A stretch of DNA of 64,000 bases from Dendrocalamus latiflorus (GCA_017311315.1 CM029610.1:41742870-41806869); one strand, 5' to 3'. Positions 10,340-21,740 are shown, counted from the stretch's first letter. The notes: generated from the sequence alone by a model not told the origin. A program made the numbers and translations.

Positions 10340-13300
10340 TTAAAACACAGGGCAGACGCTATCTGGACCCAAGTCCACCCCTTTAGCGGTAGGGCATGAG
10401 GCCAGAGGGCAGTGCTCTCCTGCCGTGCCCCACCAGTCGATGCTCCGGTTCTCTATGGACAGCGAGAAGTACAGCAGCACGGCCATGAACGCCACGCCGG
10501 CGTCGAGCGCAGCGGAGAGGATGTAGTTGTACCTCTGCCACCACTTCTTCCGGTATCGGAACACGAAGAAGTTGAAGATGGTGCCGATGAGCAGCCACGA
10601 GTTGTAGTTCACAGCCGTCGCCGGTGGCATGCTGGCCGTCGCGCCGATGAGCACTGGCAGGTTGATCATTGGTATCCACCTCTGGCTGGGGAATATCCTG
10701 TGGAGGATGTACACGATGACAGGACCGGCTGCGCCGATGAGGAAGAACCAGTTGATGGCACCGTAATTGCCAAGTGACCCGAAGATGCGCTTTGGGCCAA
10801 CAAGGCCCCAGATAACTGACGCATCGAAGAAGACACGGTCGCCGGGGCACGTCCATGGGCTGTTGGGTGGGAGTGAGTCCTGACAGATGTCCTTGATGGA
10901 GCCAAGCAGCCACCATGCCACCCCGAGGTTGACCGTGCCAGCCACAATTGTACCGGCAAACTAAGTAAATATAGAACCTGAAGGTTAGAAACTTTTGTCT
11001 TCGTACATGCCACTCCTTCACTTACATGATGAGCGGATCGAGGAGTTTTATTTACCTGAACAAGGAACATGGATTTGGGAGGGATCTTCATATAGTGGCC
11101 GAGCTTGAAGTCCGAGAGGAAGGCAACGGCCTGCGACATGCTCATGTAGCCGTACACCTTGAAGCAGACATTGGCGATGGGATAGCCAGGTATTATCAGC
11201 CCAATGGCATACTCGGTGATGACATTCAGACCAGGCGTCTGTCCGTCAAAATTTAGATGCTTTGTCAGTTTTTCTTGCAGAAATCATCAAAGTGCAGGAG
11301 AATACATTAAACATTCTAAAATATACTTGCCTGGTTGGTGGTTGCAGTGATGATGCTGATGGGAAGGGTAAAGATGAAGGCCATGCAGCAGGCGAAGAGG
11401 AGACCCCACCATGGGAGCTGGACCTCATGCTTCAGGACGGTGCAGAGGATGAGGGACAATGTCATCGACAGCGCCAGCATCGAGTAGAACCACCACCCTG
11501 GTATGTCATCATACTTCTTCATCAGCTTCGTGTGAATGTCAGGCTCCTCCTTCTGCGAAGCTCGGAACCGGTGGTAGATCTCCCTGCACGTAGGTGTGTC
11601 CCATTTCAGACATGAATCGTCTATCTTTCGGTTCAGAAACAAAATATAATCACAGTCTCTGTTTGTTTATTCATGTATAGAGTCGAGAATCCGTACTTCC
11701 CGTAGAAGAGGCCGACATGAGTGATGGTGGAGGCGATGGTGGCAAAGTTGAGCCCATAAGCGAGAGCAAAGAAGGTACTGAGGTTGATCCTGCCGAGCTT
11801 CTGGTACGCCTCATAGTCGATCTCAAACTGATTGTTCACGATGGCCGTGATGTCATATTTTGTGCCGTTGGACATGAACAGGTGCGAGGAGAAGATGGGG
11901 AACGTCTTGGCGTTGTACAGGTTCAGCCCCCAGTACGCTGTGGGCACAATCACATAGATGAAGATCACGAAGCCAAAGAAGATGTTGAGGGTGGCGAAGA
12001 AGGGCGAGATGAGCGGGCTGAAGAGGAAGGAGGAGACGGCCGTCCAGTCCAGCGTGAAGGCGCCGAGGCCCAGGCCCTTCATGCCGGAGCCCAGCTGCTG
12101 CGCCGTCACGGACTTGGAGAAGACCCAGCACACCCATGAGATGGACGTCAGCGTCGGGAAGAGGTAGCCCGGCACGGCGTACCACGCGAAGCTGCAGATG
12201 AGCGCCACCAGGAAGAACTTGGAGCGGGAGATCTGGCGCGAGCCCTTGGGGAATTCTTCCTTCTCGTGCAGCGCCCTGGTACACCAAGGACACGGTCACA
12301 TATTCACGGTGTTGTTAGTGCAATGCTACGTACTGAAATATGATGATGTCATGAATACACCCATATATGAAATCAATTTTTAGTCTGCCCTAGGACTATC
12401 ACGTACAACGTGTTGAATCAGATTAGTTACCAAGAATCAATATGTTGTTTAATCCCTTGCTATATTATCCAACTCCTAAATTAATGGAGCCCTTTAGACT
12501 TCTACAATTTTACTGATTCAAAAGTGTTAGAAATAATCTTGACTTAGAGTTCAAGACGTAGTAGAATATGTCTCCATGTGTAACTCAAGTTGAAGTTATG
12601 CCCAACTTGAAATCCAAATACATATACTAGTAGGAGAGTTTAATCTATATATTGAGGAGGTTTGTAACCGATTTTGTAAAAAGAAAGAAAAGTAGGAAAA
12701 AGGAGGAGCAAATAAAAGAATAAAGAAATTCAGAAACTCTCATGTATTCTTCTCAGTTTATTTGCGATGTGTGTGTTTTTCCTAGATTAAAGTTTTAAGA
12801 AGTGGTATCAGAGTCTAGGCAAGAACTGAGTCACTGGAAAAATTGCCTCGGCGATTCCGTTTTCAGCACGTCTCACGTAGCGCTCCTGAGGCGCACGTCG
12901 CTCGTCTTCGCGCAGCTCTCCCAGGAAAAATTGCGCACGTCCTTCCGTTCCCTCAGTTCAAGAGCCACTTCAAAGTAGCCCGAGATCTTGATCTATGCTG
13001 AAGATCATGTCGTGTTCTCCGGGAAGTGGTGTCACCGGTGACGAGGCATCATCTAATATGATGGCGAAGGAGAGTTCTGCTATCTCGCTGCATTATCTGA
13101 TGCTCACGACGAGCAATTATGCAGCCTGGGCAATCACAATGAAGAAAGTGTTTCTTGCTAAAGCGCTCAGCGATGATGAACCATACTACTCTGATGAAGG
13201 TTGGAGTCGGGGACGTCAAGAAGATGTGTCGCCGGCCAAACTCAAGGTGAAAAGGAATCAGAACGTTGAGGAGATGTGCTACCGTTCTGTGTCAAGTATG

Positions 13301-16300
13301 AGTTTAGTAAGTCGTAGTTGGGACCGACTGTCTTAATGTTTTAGAATCTTTGTATCCGGATGAACATGTGCCAGCTAAGTTGAGTTTCTACATGTAACTT
13401 GCATGTAGAACACTTCATGTGGAGGAGTGGCTAGTAATTCATAATGAATTGAGACTAAAACTAGAGTTTGTCAAGTCAAAATTAAGGGGGAGATTGTTAG
13501 AAATAATCTTGACTTAGAGTTCAAGACGTAGTAGAGTCCATCTCCATGTGTAACTCAAGTTTAAGTTGTGTCCAACTTGAAGTCCGAATACATATAATAG
13601 TAGAAGATTTTGGCCTATATATTGAAAAGCCTTGTAACCAGTTTTGTAAGAAGAAAGAAAATAGGAAAAAGGGGAGCAAATAAAAGAATAGAGAAATATT
13701 TCTCCTGTATTCTTCTTAATTTATTTGCGATGTGTTTGTTTTATTAAAGTTTTAACAAAAAGGCTGCCATGTAAACAAAGTGATTCATCATTGACGGTAT
13801 TCTCTACATAAACGCCAAATCACAACTGGCAAGACCATTCTTATGATATCTCTAAATTCCCCATCTCCCTTCATGTATTGTAATCCATCATATGATCAGA
13901 CTAGTCAGAACGGTAAGCATGACACGTTGGAACCATTTATCGTAGGCACATGATGCAAATTCCTTCATCACATGCCCCGGCCGACTACCATGCATGCTGA
14001 CTAAACAGTCATTGTATGAAACACTAAGATCAGATAACAATTGATTTAGTTGCCACACTGACTGTTTATCTGTTGTCAGGATATGCAGTGGTCTGTTTCA
14101 TATAAAGGAAGCAAATATCCGAGTCCAAGGCTCACACACATGGGCAGGATTGCAAGCATGTGCAAGAATCGCGTCTTCTCTGGGCAACTTTGGACGGCTG
14201 GACCACGACTACTGCAGTACTGCGTCCATCCAATTGCGCGCGATTTTCAATCACGGAGAGTAGTCAAAATATGTGCAGTGCAAGTCAGGCGCTGCCGCCA
14301 TGCGTGTGGGCGTTCACATCACGCACTGCCAATCCATTTATCCGAAGGCTGCAATATTATTGGCCAAGTGCGAATTGCAGGGATCGCTGCATACTCGCAG
14401 AAATGTAGGATGATCGGTCCGTCTAACGCTGACAAAAAAAACACCCATCCGGAGATCGATGGAAGAATCTAGCGTGCAAATTCGTGCGATGAACAGTGTT
14501 TTTTGAAAGCGTTTGGCTTCGTCGGGTTGTTATCACGGCGACTTGATCAATAGTCTGGAAAATCTAGATGCTATAGAAGTTGACGAGCTGAGCCATAAGC
14601 TGTCGTTACTGTATACTTCCACGCAGAGGAGCAACGCGATGGCTACCTAAGTGGCTTTCGGCTTCACGAGAAAATGACTGCCAATTTTTTACAAGTAAAA
14701 CAATATACTGCAGGAGGGCGTCAGAATGATGCCATCAAAACGCAAGGTTATCAGCGACGGCTGTGACATTTTTGGGATATCGCTTTCTGATGAAAGGACT
14801 ACTAACCGTGCCCACTTTAGGAGATACATTATAAATGATAGGTGGAGCTCTAACCAGTGCAGTGTATCACCGCAAATTTAACCACAGGCTGACTGGATTC
14901 AGATATCCCTGAACTGTTTGGAATAATTAGTTCACAAAAGAAGGGCTTGCGCTAATTCATATCAAAAGGTTACTGTAGTTCATGAAGAGGAAACAAAACT
15001 GTCTTTTTTGGTAGGCAAAATTTGCAGAGTGACAAGTGGAGGCGTATCTAGTGAGAGACCCGTAATCACTCCAGTTTAAGTCTAAAACAAAGTCGATCTA
15101 CTTTTTTCTTGTGCGTTCATCAAAAGATCTCTACTAGCTTTCTTTAAACCATGCGTGCACCACACCAGTCGGCTAGATAACGCCTACCAAAGTTGGTAGG
15201 GAGCCCTTCAAAAAAATGATAGGGAAAAGCAACCGCATGTTTGCATTCGCAGTGCATGTTTTAAAATAAAACGTGTCCTCGGTGGGTGGAAAGACAGTAT
15301 TCTAAACCAGAAAATCCAAGTTGCATAATTCAGCAGTATTTTCTCAAAGCATGCATTGGACTATGTAATAATTGGGGGATTCCATCAGTGCGTAGATTAT
15401 CCGTCCGATTAGATCAGATTCTCTGATCTGGAGCTAAAACTTCAGTGAGAATACTATTGACCCTTTTTGGTATAGCTCTATATTCTAATAAAATCATATT
15501 TTGCTATAATTTTATTAAAAAAATATGAGAATCAGAAACAGGCTGAGAAGCATTTGGTAGAAGGATGGCTCCAAAAAATCCTCCTTGTCTTCTCTTCCTT
15601 GTCACCGGCACCACCGCCTTCTTTATCACCATCGGCCTCCCCGCCATCGACGTTGATGCCTTCTTCGTCGCTATCGGCCTCCCCACGGATGGCGCCGTCG
15701 CCCACTTCCTCCCCACTGGCGTTGCCATCGATGTCCACCTGCTCTCACTCCCGGAGTACTCGGAGTGATCCCACCCTAACTCCGTTTTTTGCACTGCTAG
15801 CTCCCGCCACTCCTGATTCTCCAGCTCTTGAAGCCGATTGTGTTTGGAGCCGCTTTGGCCGCTCTAGACGTGGATCCGGGAGAGCTACGCCAAACAGGGT
15901 CTATGTGCACAACTTGTTTTTAGAGGGCGTCTAAAACGGATTTGGCTGGTAATTTTTTGCTTTGATTTTTATCTTTTGGTTGATGACTTCTAATTTAAAC
16001 ATATAGCTTTTAGTTCAGAAGGTATTGTATTCGAAAAAAAAACTGAAGCGGTTTTGAACAGAGCCGTACTGTTCCTCGTGTGAAACAAGCTAGCCCAGCT
16101 TTTGGCTCATGTTGGTTTTTGTCACCATGCGTCCATAGCTTTCTCTGGGTCTGTTCTTTTCCTTCGAATCTGATGACTTTTGATTTTTATTATAGTACCT
16201 AACTTTTAAACGGAGTATTTTCTCAAAACGGTGTCTACAAGTTAAACGATCTACACGTTAAAAACCTAACATCTGTACTAGCCAAAATCGCAAATAAGTA

Positions 16301-17641
16301 TCTGTCTTTCCGTAATCTGTACCGCAAACAGCCAAAATTCAAAAATTTCACCCAAAAACTATAAGCCGCAGCTGAAAAGAACAGGCCTCTATTCGCGAGA
16401 CACCGGGGGAGCAAATATTATTAAAAAAATGTTAAAGTTGTACTACTACAACAACTAGCTATGCGCCATATGCAAAGCTACAAAACTGGAGGAGGGCAAA
16501 CCAACACAACGGAGAGTACGAACGCAACCTTTGTTCGCCGGCCGGCCCCGCCGCAAACGGTAGCTTCTAGTTTTTTTAGTTTTTAATTTATTTAAGCTAT
16601 AAATAGTTTGAAATATTTAAGTCCTAATTACAGCTTATTTTGATTTTATTTTTTATTCTTTTATATTGTATAACAGTTTTTTATTTGTTATTTATTTCAT
16701 TGAAAGACTAAAAAACTAACGGTCACTGTAATTTAATTTTAGACAAAAATCAATAGTTAAAGTTATAAGGCAGAAGTGTAAGCTCGGAGCGGCCCCCAAA
16801 ACCCAACCAAATCGACTTACGCGGTAAACAAAAACGTGACAGCTGAAGGCAACGACGCGAAGGAAGCAACCAGCTTGTTTTTACTGAAGTAGAGTAAGTA
16901 GGAATTAACTGCTCACCGGAAGAGGGAGACCTGGACGAGCGTGCTCGGCCACCACATGTGCGCCGGCTCCACCACGTACTTGCGCATCAGCCCCGCCCAC
17001 CCGTAACCGAGCACCTAAATTTCAATCAAGAAATCGCAACAAGAGTCGTCAGAAGAATTAATGGCACTTGATAATCAAGTAAATTACCGTAAGACGAGCG
17101 AATCTTGCAGAAGCGAGCGGCAAATCACCTGGGTGGTGATGATGAGGAGCCAGGCGGCGAAGAATGAGATCGAGCGGCCGTAGAAGGCGCGGATGATGTC
17201 GACGATCCCGACGGCATAGGCGCTGCCATTGCCGAAGGCGTAGCCGGCATTGGCGAAGATGGAGATGAGCACGTGCTCCTTCATGTTGAAGGGCCCCGGG
17301 TTGAGGCTCCACTCCCCGCCGCCGAGCAGCGCGGGGGCGCGGAACGCGCGCCGCGGCAGCACGCGCGCCAGGAAGTGGCCCAGCGGCAACGACGCCACCT
17401 GCACCGTGATCTGCGTCACGATGAGCGGCTCGGTCCGGTAGGAGAAAAACTGGTTCAGGAAGCTCATGAGCATGCACGACAGGAGGCCGATGCTCCACAT
17501 CCGGAACGTCCACACCGGCAGCGTCGGGTCGTCGCCGGAGGGAACAGTCAGCCGCACCTCCTCGATCGGCGATGTCTCCTCCTCGTCGCCACCGCCGGCG
17601 CCGGCGGCGAGGCCCCGCTCGTCCGCCGCTATCTCACCCAT
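10340..17641 (-). CDS. Oligopeptide transporter copy B, complete (six exons)
   Basis: Exons on the minus strand are 17129-17641, 16917-17014, 11697-12275, 11331-11583, 11056-11238 and 10340-10960. They total 2247 bp and code for 748 residues, the normal length for plant OPT proteins (PT clade, proton-coupled transport of peptides or metal chelates). I checked every junction for phase and found no stop. Seen in the sequence: an acidic N-terminus, the NPG motif at residues 114-116, the KIPP signature as KIPPK at 532-536 (most relatives have KIPPR), and many hydrophobic segments. Introns 1, 3, 4 and 5 are about 90-115 bp. Intron 2 is 4.6 kb, swollen by repeats including a Copia remnant. Intron 4 has donor CAG|GCAAGT (GC-AG type). 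The start was chosen because the same MGEIAADERG opening is conserved in copy A. It resembles OPT4-type transporters; the exact subfamily is not certain. Confidence 0.93.
12276..12524. repeat. Duplicated intron-2 sequence, copy B, left part
   Basis: From about 12418 this matches the first 105 bp of the window (CAGATTAGTTAC and ATCAATATGTTGTTTAATCC are shared). It ends at the target site of the Copia element; the copy A sequence is uninterrupted across the equivalent point (about 104-106). This defines both the insertion site and the exon-3-proximal side of intron 2. Confidence 0.9.
12525..13757 (+). mobile_element. Internally deleted Ty1/Copia LTR retrotransposon
   Basis: The 5' LTR is 12525-12800 (starts TGTTAGAAATAATC) and the 3' LTR is 13495-13757 (ends TTTTAACA). 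The element is flanked by the 5-bp target duplication AAAAG (12520-12524 and 13758-13762). A primer binding site TGGTATCAGAG (initiator-Met tRNA type) follows the 5' LTR at 12803, and a purine tract AAGGGGGAG precedes the 3' LTR. The internal region is only about 0.7 kb. The LTRs differ by several substitutions and small indels, so the insertion is older than the Ty3 element to the right. It sits in OPT-B intron 2 in antisense to the gene. Confidence 0.92.
12995..13336 (+). pseudogene. Truncated Copia gag N-terminus
   Basis: A 113-codon reading frame contains a stretch (LTTSNYAAWAITMKKVF) typical of the N-terminus of plant Copia gag proteins (DUF4219-like, L-x-x-x-N-Y-x-x-W). It ends soon after, and no zinc knuckle, protease, integrase or reverse transcriptase follows before the 3' LTR. 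The element would depend on proteins made by a full-length relative. Confidence 0.7.
13763..14810. repeat. Duplicated intron-2 sequence, copy B, middle part
   Basis: This matches 106-860 and then 4074-4210 and 5755-5955 of copy A, skipping the copy A insertions. Shared marks are GGCTGCCATGTAAACAAAG, TTATCACGGCGACTTGATCA and GATGCCATCAAAA. It shows that the copy A insertion at about 1001-4073 and the Harbinger element arrived after the duplication, or were lost from copy B. Confidence 0.88.
14811..16146. other. Intron-2 sequence specific to copy B, with a degraded TE
   Basis: This block is absent at the equivalent point of copy A. From about 15490 to 15935 there is GC-richer sequence that ends with a motif seen in grass transposons (GGATCCGGGAGAGC, then CCAAACAGGGTCT). 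Reading frames on both strands (15504-15934) are low-complexity Asp/Glu or Pro/Ser strings with no recognisable domain. No gene is called. Confidence 0.5.
16147..16388. mobile_element. MITE with GGG(C/T)CTGTTCTTTTC ends
   Basis: The terminal sequence GGGTCTGTTCTTTTC at 16147 is inverted at the right end (AAAAGAACAGGCC to about 16387). The interior, including CAAACGGAGTATTTTCTC-like sequence, is close to the element at 61083-61324. About 240 bp, non-coding, within intron 2 of OPT copy B. Confidence 0.75.
16389..16916. other. Rest of OPT-B intron 2
   Basis: AT-rich sequence with a TTTTTAGTTTTTAATTTATT-type stretch resembling the other AT-rich MITE remnants in the window. No coding potential. 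Similarity to copy A resumes at the exon 2 donor (CACCGGAAGAGGGAGACC). Confidence 0.6.
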
Positions 17642-17850
17642 TGCGCGAGGCGGTTTAATGGCCAGCTAGCCAGGCTATAGCTGCGCGTGCTTTGCTCTAC
17701 GAGAGATGTCTCTAGACTCTAGGAGCAGAGGCGTGCGCGCGTGTGCCCGTACCCGTATGTGTGGAGTGTAGTATATATGGGACGGAGTTTGAGCCTTGGC
17801 TTAAGTCCTAACTGGCTAGGGGTTGGAATTAATCTTAATTTAATTGATTT
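17642..17850 (-). promoter_or_regulatory. Proximal promoter and 5' UTR of OPT copy B
   Basis: A TATATAT stretch at 17772-17778 (minus-strand reading) lies about 131-137 bp upstream of the ATG. The region is uninterrupted up to about 17850, where an AT-rich MITE-like sequence begins. This is the intact counterpart of the promoter that the MULE interrupts in copy A. Confidence 0.6.
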
Positions 17851-18120
17851 AAGTCCGTTGATTTCGGTTTAAGTTTTTTTGTTTCTGACTTATTTTTTAT
17901 TATTTTTAAATTTCATCTTTTCTGACTTTTCTAATTTTTTGAGTTTTTCCGGTTCTTTTTCCCATATTCGTTTGCATTGTATATAATGGACTAACCTGTT
18001 TTTTATTTTTAAATTTAATTACGCCAAATAAGTCACCATCAACTATAGTGTAATTTCAGTCAACTACAATACGATTTCAACTATAAATCAGTTTATTTCA
18101 GTCCAACCGAGCGGTACCTT
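17851..18120. mobile_element. AT-rich MITE (CCGCTCATTTCGA family) in the OPT-B upstream region
   Basis: About 270 bp of the form shared with 18741-19017, 23379-23663, 46576-46848 and 59180-59350. One end carries GATTTCGGTTTAAG, the middle ATTTAATTACGCCAAATAAG, and the right end TTTCAGTCCAACCGAG. The copy A promoter lacks it at the same position, so it inserted after the duplication. Confidence 0.7.
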
Positions 18121-18270
18121 AGGATTACATGATTTATACTATTTATTTTGATAGTAGATACCAGAATTTAAGGATTGCATGATATGTACTATTTATTTTG
18201 GTAGTAGATACCAAAATTTAAGGATTGCATGATATGTACTATTTATTTTAGTAGTAGTTACCAGATTATG
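18121..18270. repeat. 50-bp tandem repeat, three units, upstream of OPT copy B
   Basis: Units begin AGGATT(A/G)CATGAT at 18121, 18171 and 18221 and share ACTATTTATTTT followed by GTAGTA. Copy A has one unit, at about 9627-9676. The array expanded in copy B only. Confidence 0.9.
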
Positions 18271-18594
18271 ATAGCAGATAATACACAGCACATTCTATCC
18301 ACATGCATCTGCGTGTACTCATGCATCCTCGCCCTTCTGATCCCGATCCAACATATAACACGTAGGTGTTGCCTTTTTTCCAAAAATCCTCCCGTCATAC
18401 CCTGTCGTTTTATAAAAAGCCCCATCGCCACACCATGTCGTGCGCGAGTGGCGGACTGGCGGTGGCTCCATCTCCACGTGACTCTGGTGGCCGCGACTTC
18501 TCCGTGCGGCGGCCGCCCAGTTCCTTCCGATTTGGGGCCTCCCAGCACTCTTGGGTTAGAAGGTTGCTTCGCACCGGCGGCGGCCGGCCGGCAA

Positions 18595-19430
18595 GATCAC
18601 TCTTATGATATCTCTAATTTCTTCATCTCCCTTCATGTATTGTAATCCATCATATGATCACATTAGTCAAAACGGTAAGCATGACACATAGGAATGCAGG
18701 ATTGCAAGCATGTGCAAGAATCGCGTCTTTTTTGGGCAACTTGCGCCCCGCTCATTTCGATTTGAGCTTCTGATTTTTGGCTTATTTTTTACTATTCATA
18801 AATTTTGTCTTTTTTGAACTTTTGGCTTTTTAAAGCTTTTTACCGGTTCTTTTTTCCCGTGTTCGTTTGCATTGTCCGTGGTGAGCTAACATATTTTTTT
18901 CTATTTTTAAATTTAATTACGACAAATAAAACACCTTAAATTACAGTGTAATTTTAATCAACTATAGCATAATTTCAACCATAAATCACTGTTTTTCAGT
19001 CCAAACCGAGCAGGACCTTGACGGCTGCACCACGCCTACTGCAGTACTACGTCCATGATCCATCCAATTGCGCGCGATTTCAATCACGGAGACTAGTCAA
19101 AATATGTGCAGTGCAAGTTGGGCGTTGCAGCCATGCGTGCGGCCGTTTACATCACGCTGCCAATCCATTTATCTGAAGGCTGCAATATTATTGGTCAAGT
19201 GCGAATTGTAGGGGTCAATGTATATTTGCAGAAATGTAAGGCTGATCGGTTCTAGCACTAACAAAAAAAGTCCATCCAAACATTGATGAAAGAATCTAAT
19301 GTGGAAATTTGTGCGACGGATAGTGTTTCTTGAAAGCTATATTTTGGTATATCGTATACTTGCAGAAATACAAAGACTGATCGGCCTGTCTAGCATTGAC
19401 AAAAAAGACGCCCATCCGAAAGGGGTGAAA
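18595..19430. repeat. Third copy of the OPT intron-2 segment (fragment)
   Basis: It matches about 215-1000 and 13830-14500: TCTTATGATATCTCTAA, CTTCATGTATTGTAATCCAT, then CATGTGCAAGAATCGCGTCTT and the GCAGTGCAAGTTGGGCGTTG block. It is interrupted by a MITE at 18741-19017. No OPT exon is nearby, so this is the remnant of a further duplicate. Confidence 0.85.
18741..19017. mobile_element. AT-rich MITE inserted in the third duplicate copy
   Basis: Comparison with 14185-14195 and 550-560 gives the empty site GGGCAACTTTGGACGGCTG. Here the element (GCGCCCCGCTCATTTCG to CCGAGCAGGA) sits between GGGCAACTT and GACGGCTG, with a short duplication of CTT. This comparison defines the family's ends directly. 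Confidence 0.8.
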
Positions 19431-20273
19431 TGGAAGTGAACTGGTGAAGTCAGTTACCATTCTTCGGTACATTCACTCTGCGTTGGGTCACAATTTTCAC
19501 ATTGGTTTGTGGATTCTCGATATAGGTTGAATGGTTTCAAGTCTATCGGATAGAAGATAGAAAGAATAGAACAATGAACGATCTTGTTAACTTAGTCGCA
19601 CGCTAAAATGTTACGTGTATATTATATGACATTATGAGTTTGAGAGATCTTATGAGTAAAGCTGGACAACTCTGCAGGGTAAGACATTTATTATTCGAAT
19701 AGGCCGTGCTTCTGGTAAATGAAGCCGTGTTTAATATGTGAATCCAATAACAAGACATAATTAGGATTTATATGATTTTCAAATTGCTAATTAAGCTTAT
19801 TAAATCCATTTTATCTTTAAAAAGATAATCTTTTACTTTTCATATTTAGAAAGGTTTGCCAATAAATTGCATCTACAATTATAATGATAAAATCTTCGCA
19901 TCCCATTCCATTGAAATACCGGCAAGTAGATAATAAGACTTTCCTATATGACTTGTTGGGCACGGTTGTATTTACACTTGTGAAACATCACAAAAGTTTT
20001 TTTGGGAAGACAATGAAAATTCTTTCAAACTTCGACGATTACCTAGTAGGAGACAATTATTAGTTCTAAATCTTGTCTATATTCAGGCAAGCCTATAAAT
20101 CTTTTAGAGTTTTTTTTTGTGATGTATTATAAATTTTGGGGGCTTAGGCGTTCTTTATGTTATAAACTCAGTCGATATACTATAATATCCTATAATAAGT
20201 GTGGTTTTTTTTAATAAAGTGTGAATAGATTTGATGTATACTTATCTATAATACTCTATATTCTAGACAGTTA
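19431..20273. other. AT-rich intergenic sequence
   Basis: No open reading frame with recognisable similarity, no terminal repeats and no target duplications found. The stretch 19610-19720 (GAGCAACTCTGCAGGG-like, AAGCCGTGTTTAA) faintly resembles part of the Ty3 LTR around 34950-35030, so it may hold an old LTR remnant. Confidence 0.4.
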
Positions 20274-20549
20274 GAGCATCTCCAAGAGATGCTCTTTCTC
20301 ACCCCCTATCTTAAAATATTGGGTATGAAAACTAAAAACAAACTCCAACAGATACTCTAAAACACACCCAATAATTTTGGTACTCTAAAATTGAGATGGA
20401 TCACCATCAAATATACAGTGCCTAGATAGTAATTTTAGGGATCCAAGTTTAGAGGAGCTGCTGAAGGAGGGGAAAGGACAATTTTTTTAGGAAGACTCCC
20501 AATATGAGATTTTAGAGGACAAAATATTGAACTTCTCTTGGAGATGCTC
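20274..20549. mobile_element. Tourist-like (Harbinger) MITE
   Basis: Terminal inverted repeats GAGCATCTCCAAGAG are flanked by the TTA target duplication (20271-20273 and 20550-20552). 276 bp, non-coding. The left end reads GAGCATCTCCAAGAGATGCTC and so folds on itself. Confidence 0.92.
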
Positions 20550-21261
20550 TTATGGGAACTCCAACGGCCTCAGGTATGAAGTAGTTACAGTGGTTTTTTT
20601 TTTTACAAAATACTAGCGCGGGGTGAGTCGCGCAACGACAAAAGCAACAACGATTTGGTTTTTTTACCGGGATATTTGCGTCTCAAAGCGAGCTGCACGC
20701 TGCTACAAACTGGACCCGGACGTGATTAGTTGCAGGGATCTGCCAAAGGTGCGGGGCGCTTGATTGGCTGGGAAACGTCAACTTGATTGGCTGGGAAACG
20801 TCAATCTACTCTGTGGTCTGCCCTGTACTGTCGCTGTATAACTAATTAATTCGGCTCTGTCCAAAGTGATTTCTTTGGTACGCAGGATCGGGAAAGCTGG
20901 CTATTTAGTTAGCTAGATCTGATGTGGCAAGGAAAAAGTAGGAGAGAGAGTAGTCACTAGCGACGAGCAAATAGCTGATCTATTTCACGTAGTCCAAGAA
21001 CATGAGAGAGGAGCATGTGGGTCCAACAGTATAAAATAGTCTTTACTTTTGTCTCTCACCTCCACGTCAGCTGACTATATAGCTAGTACTAGCTATTACC
21101 ATTGGAGATGCCCTAATAACAGTGTTTCCATTCTGGCTCTGGTTGTGCGTGTAAGAATACCGTTTCCGAGGATCCTTGCAACACAGTCGGTCGTCAGATC
21201 TGGACTCAGCTCAGTGCAGGGGACTCTGCACATAGTGCAGTGGACTATATACGACATGTCC
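20550..21261. other. Intergenic sequence with MITE remnants
   Basis: It contains a direct repeat of CTTGATTGGCTGGGAAACGT (20759 and 20782) and, at about 20905-21115, a degraded Tourist-like sequence ending ATTGGAGATGCCCTAATAA. No gene. Confidence 0.45.
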
Positions 21262-21520
21262 TTCAAAAATTAAAAAAATACTTAAAATTTCCGACAAATT
21301 CAAAAGAGTATTTTTTAAGTACTGAAAAAAAATACTTTTATTAAAAAGTATTTTTAAGTACTTAAAAATACTTTTTAATAAAAGTAAAAATCCAAAAAAA
21401 CTTAAAAATTGTAAAAAAGTTACTTTTTTACTTAAAAATACTTTTTACAATTTTTCGGATTTTTGAGTATTTTTTTTGAATTTTTCGGAATTTTTAAGTA
21501 TTTTTTGATTTTTTGGGGAC
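21262..21520. repeat. AT-rich foldback sequence with a 54-bp perfect palindrome
   Basis: Positions 21333-21386 form a perfect palindrome centred on AAGTACTT (each arm 27 nt, built from A/T runs and the motif AAAAAGTATTTTTAAGT). A second hairpin follows: TTGTAAAAAAGT near 21410 pairs with ACTTTTTACAA near 21445. Outer arms around 21262-21310 and 21465-21520 are also complementary, so the whole block can fold into nested hairpins. No coding potential. Confidence 0.9.
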
Positions 21521-21740
21521 ACGTGTAGCATCCTGGGCGCCCCTGCACATAGCTAGCCGAGTCCGTCAGATCTACAGCTATGCTTTTCTATTTAACTCTG
21601 GATGACAAGTGTCTAGCACGAGGGTTTCAGTCAATAGAATAGCCGTACATATGAAGCTCGGTAATTAGAGCCGAATGCAGATTTCATACTGTTAAGCACC
21701 GTATTTACAATATATATATATATATAGGAAACCTCTTTTA

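Noticed and set aside
15504..15934. Frames on both strands in the copy-B-specific intron block
   Set aside because: Repetitive Asp/Gly/Glu or Ser/Pro content from a short repeat; likely transposon sequence.
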